Below, one piece after another: positions 5,238 to 5,859 of a DNA stretch of 5,859 nucleotides. The translations under genes were made by a program, and so were the position numbers. Each line of letters opens with the position of its first letter. The first letter of the stretch is position 1. Source of the DNA: Acidobacteriota bacterium (GTDB taxonomy: Bacteria; Acidobacteriota; Terriglobia; Terriglobales; Acidobacteriaceae); NCBI GenBank assembly GCA_021798235.1, contig JAJZMO010000191.1, forward strand, positions 1 through 5,859. Direction: 5' to 3'. The notes below the pieces were generated by a model. That model did no database searches. It saw only the letters and a list, made by a program, of their open reading frames with translations, and had not been told where the DNA came from.

Positions 5238-5859
5238 CGGTTCTGCAAAATGTACGCGTAGAAGTGAGCGGCCTGCTCTTCGATATGGATGGCGTATTGA
5301 TGAGTTCCCTCGGCTCGGTTGAACGAAGCTGGAGTAAGTTCGCCGAGCTGCACGGCATCGATCCACAGCGCACCATCCAAGTCGCACATGGACGACGCGC
5401 CATGGAGACCATTCAAATGTTGCTGCCGCACGTGGATGCAGCCAAGGAATTGCGTGTCATTGAGCAACTCGAAGTCGAGGACACCGAAGGTCTGATCTTG
5501 CTGCCGGGCGTTCTGGACTTGCTACGCTCGCTGCCCGCCGATGCGTGGACGATCGTCACCAGCGCCACCGCCCGGCTGGCAGAGAGTCGCCTGGCCTGCG
5601 CCGGCATCACGCCGCCTGCACGCTTTATCACTTCGGAAATGGTCGCCAACGGAAAGCCGCACCCAGAGCCGTATCGACGTGGCGCGGAACTGCTCGGCTT
5701 GGCCCCGCAGGATTGCCTCGTGATTGAAGACGCTCCCGCAGGTGTGGCCGCGGGCAAGGCTGCAGGCTGCTCCGTTCTGGCCCTGCTGACCACGCACGCG
5801 CCCGAAACCCTTACCGCTGCCGACTGGTGCATCCCCACGTTGGCCGATTTGCGCTTGGA
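5234..5859 (+). CDS. HAD-family (subfamily IA) sugar-phosphatase-like hydrolase, partial at 3' end
   Basis: The gene leaves the window after 208 visible codons, close to the usual full length of about 210-240. Translated from TTG at 5234, which shares TTGA with the mutase stop, it shows all four HAD motifs. Motif I is FDMDGVL (16-22) with nucleophile D17 and acid/base D19. Motif II is IVTSAT (107-112). Motif III is GKPHPEPY (140-147) with K141. Motif IV is VIEDAPAG (163-170) with E165 and D166. The region about 23-90 is the helical cap. The blocks TSATARLAESRL, NGKPHPEPY and EDAPAGVAAGKAAGC resemble the GPP/DOG and YfbT type of sugar-phosphate or glycerol-phosphate phosphatases, or beta-phosphoglucomutase. 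The 4-bp overlap and GGAG imply translational coupling with the mutase. Substrate is not deducible; a hexose-phosphate is an inference from context. The residue after DGVLM is Ser rather than the common Asp. Confidence 0.88.
   Translation, partial: MTVLQNVRVEVSGLLFDMDGVLMSSLGSVERSWSKFAELHGIDPQRTIQVAHGRRAMETIQMLLPHVDAAKELRVIEQLEVEDTEGLILLPGVLDLLRSLPADAWTIVTSATARLAESRLACAGITPPARFITSEMVANGKPHPEPYRRGAELLGLAPQDCLVIEDAPAGVAAGKAAGCSVLALLTTHAPETLTAADWCIPTLADLRL

Noticed and set aside
1..5859. Mobile elements, CRISPR, toxin-antitoxin or defence genes
   Set aside because: No transposase or integrase motifs, spaced repeats, tRNA or att-like sites were seen. All sizeable coding regions belong to housekeeping metabolism apart from one unknown envelope protein fragment.

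Overview
The window looks like a chromosomal segment of a moderately GC-rich bacterium. Gene order and protein style (a small type I mannose-6-phosphate isomerase, a short single-domain mannose-1-phosphate guanylyltransferase, and a HAD phosphatase with a DMDGVLMSS motif) recall Acidobacteriota. That assignment is from memory of family style and was not tested by a search. No mobile element, CRISPR array, tRNA or rRNA is visible.

Layout: a minus-strand gene runs off the left edge (259 to 1). It encodes the first 86 residues of a secreted or envelope protein with a clear signal peptide. A 201-bp AT-richer divergent intergenic region (260-460) follows, with a good -10 box for the rightward genes and three tandem 9-bp repeats next to it. 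Rightward come ilvE (branched-chain aminotransferase, 461-1399) and manA (mannose-6-phosphate isomerase, 1446-2420). A 219-bp gap holds a strong 13-bp-stem hairpin. Then come manC (mannose-1-phosphate guanylyltransferase, 2640-3755), a phosphoglucomutase/phosphomannomutase (3780-5237), and a HAD-family sugar-phosphatase-like protein that starts on a TTG overlapping the mutase stop codon and runs off the right edge (5234-5859).

Together manA, the hexose-phosphate mutase and manC can form the full route fructose-6-P -> mannose-6-P -> mannose-1-P -> GDP-mannose, the activated mannose donor for exopolysaccharide, LPS or glycoprotein synthesis. The HAD protein, translationally coupled to the mutase, probably acts on a small phosphorylated metabolite, possibly a sugar phosphate. 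ilvE belongs to amino-acid metabolism and has no obvious link to the mannose genes beyond position.

I do not see an undescribed system here. The points most worth checking are the substrate preference of the mutase, the HAD protein's role, the intergenic hairpin, the repeat cluster at the ilvE promoter and a 7-codon micro-ORF at the manC-mutase junction.
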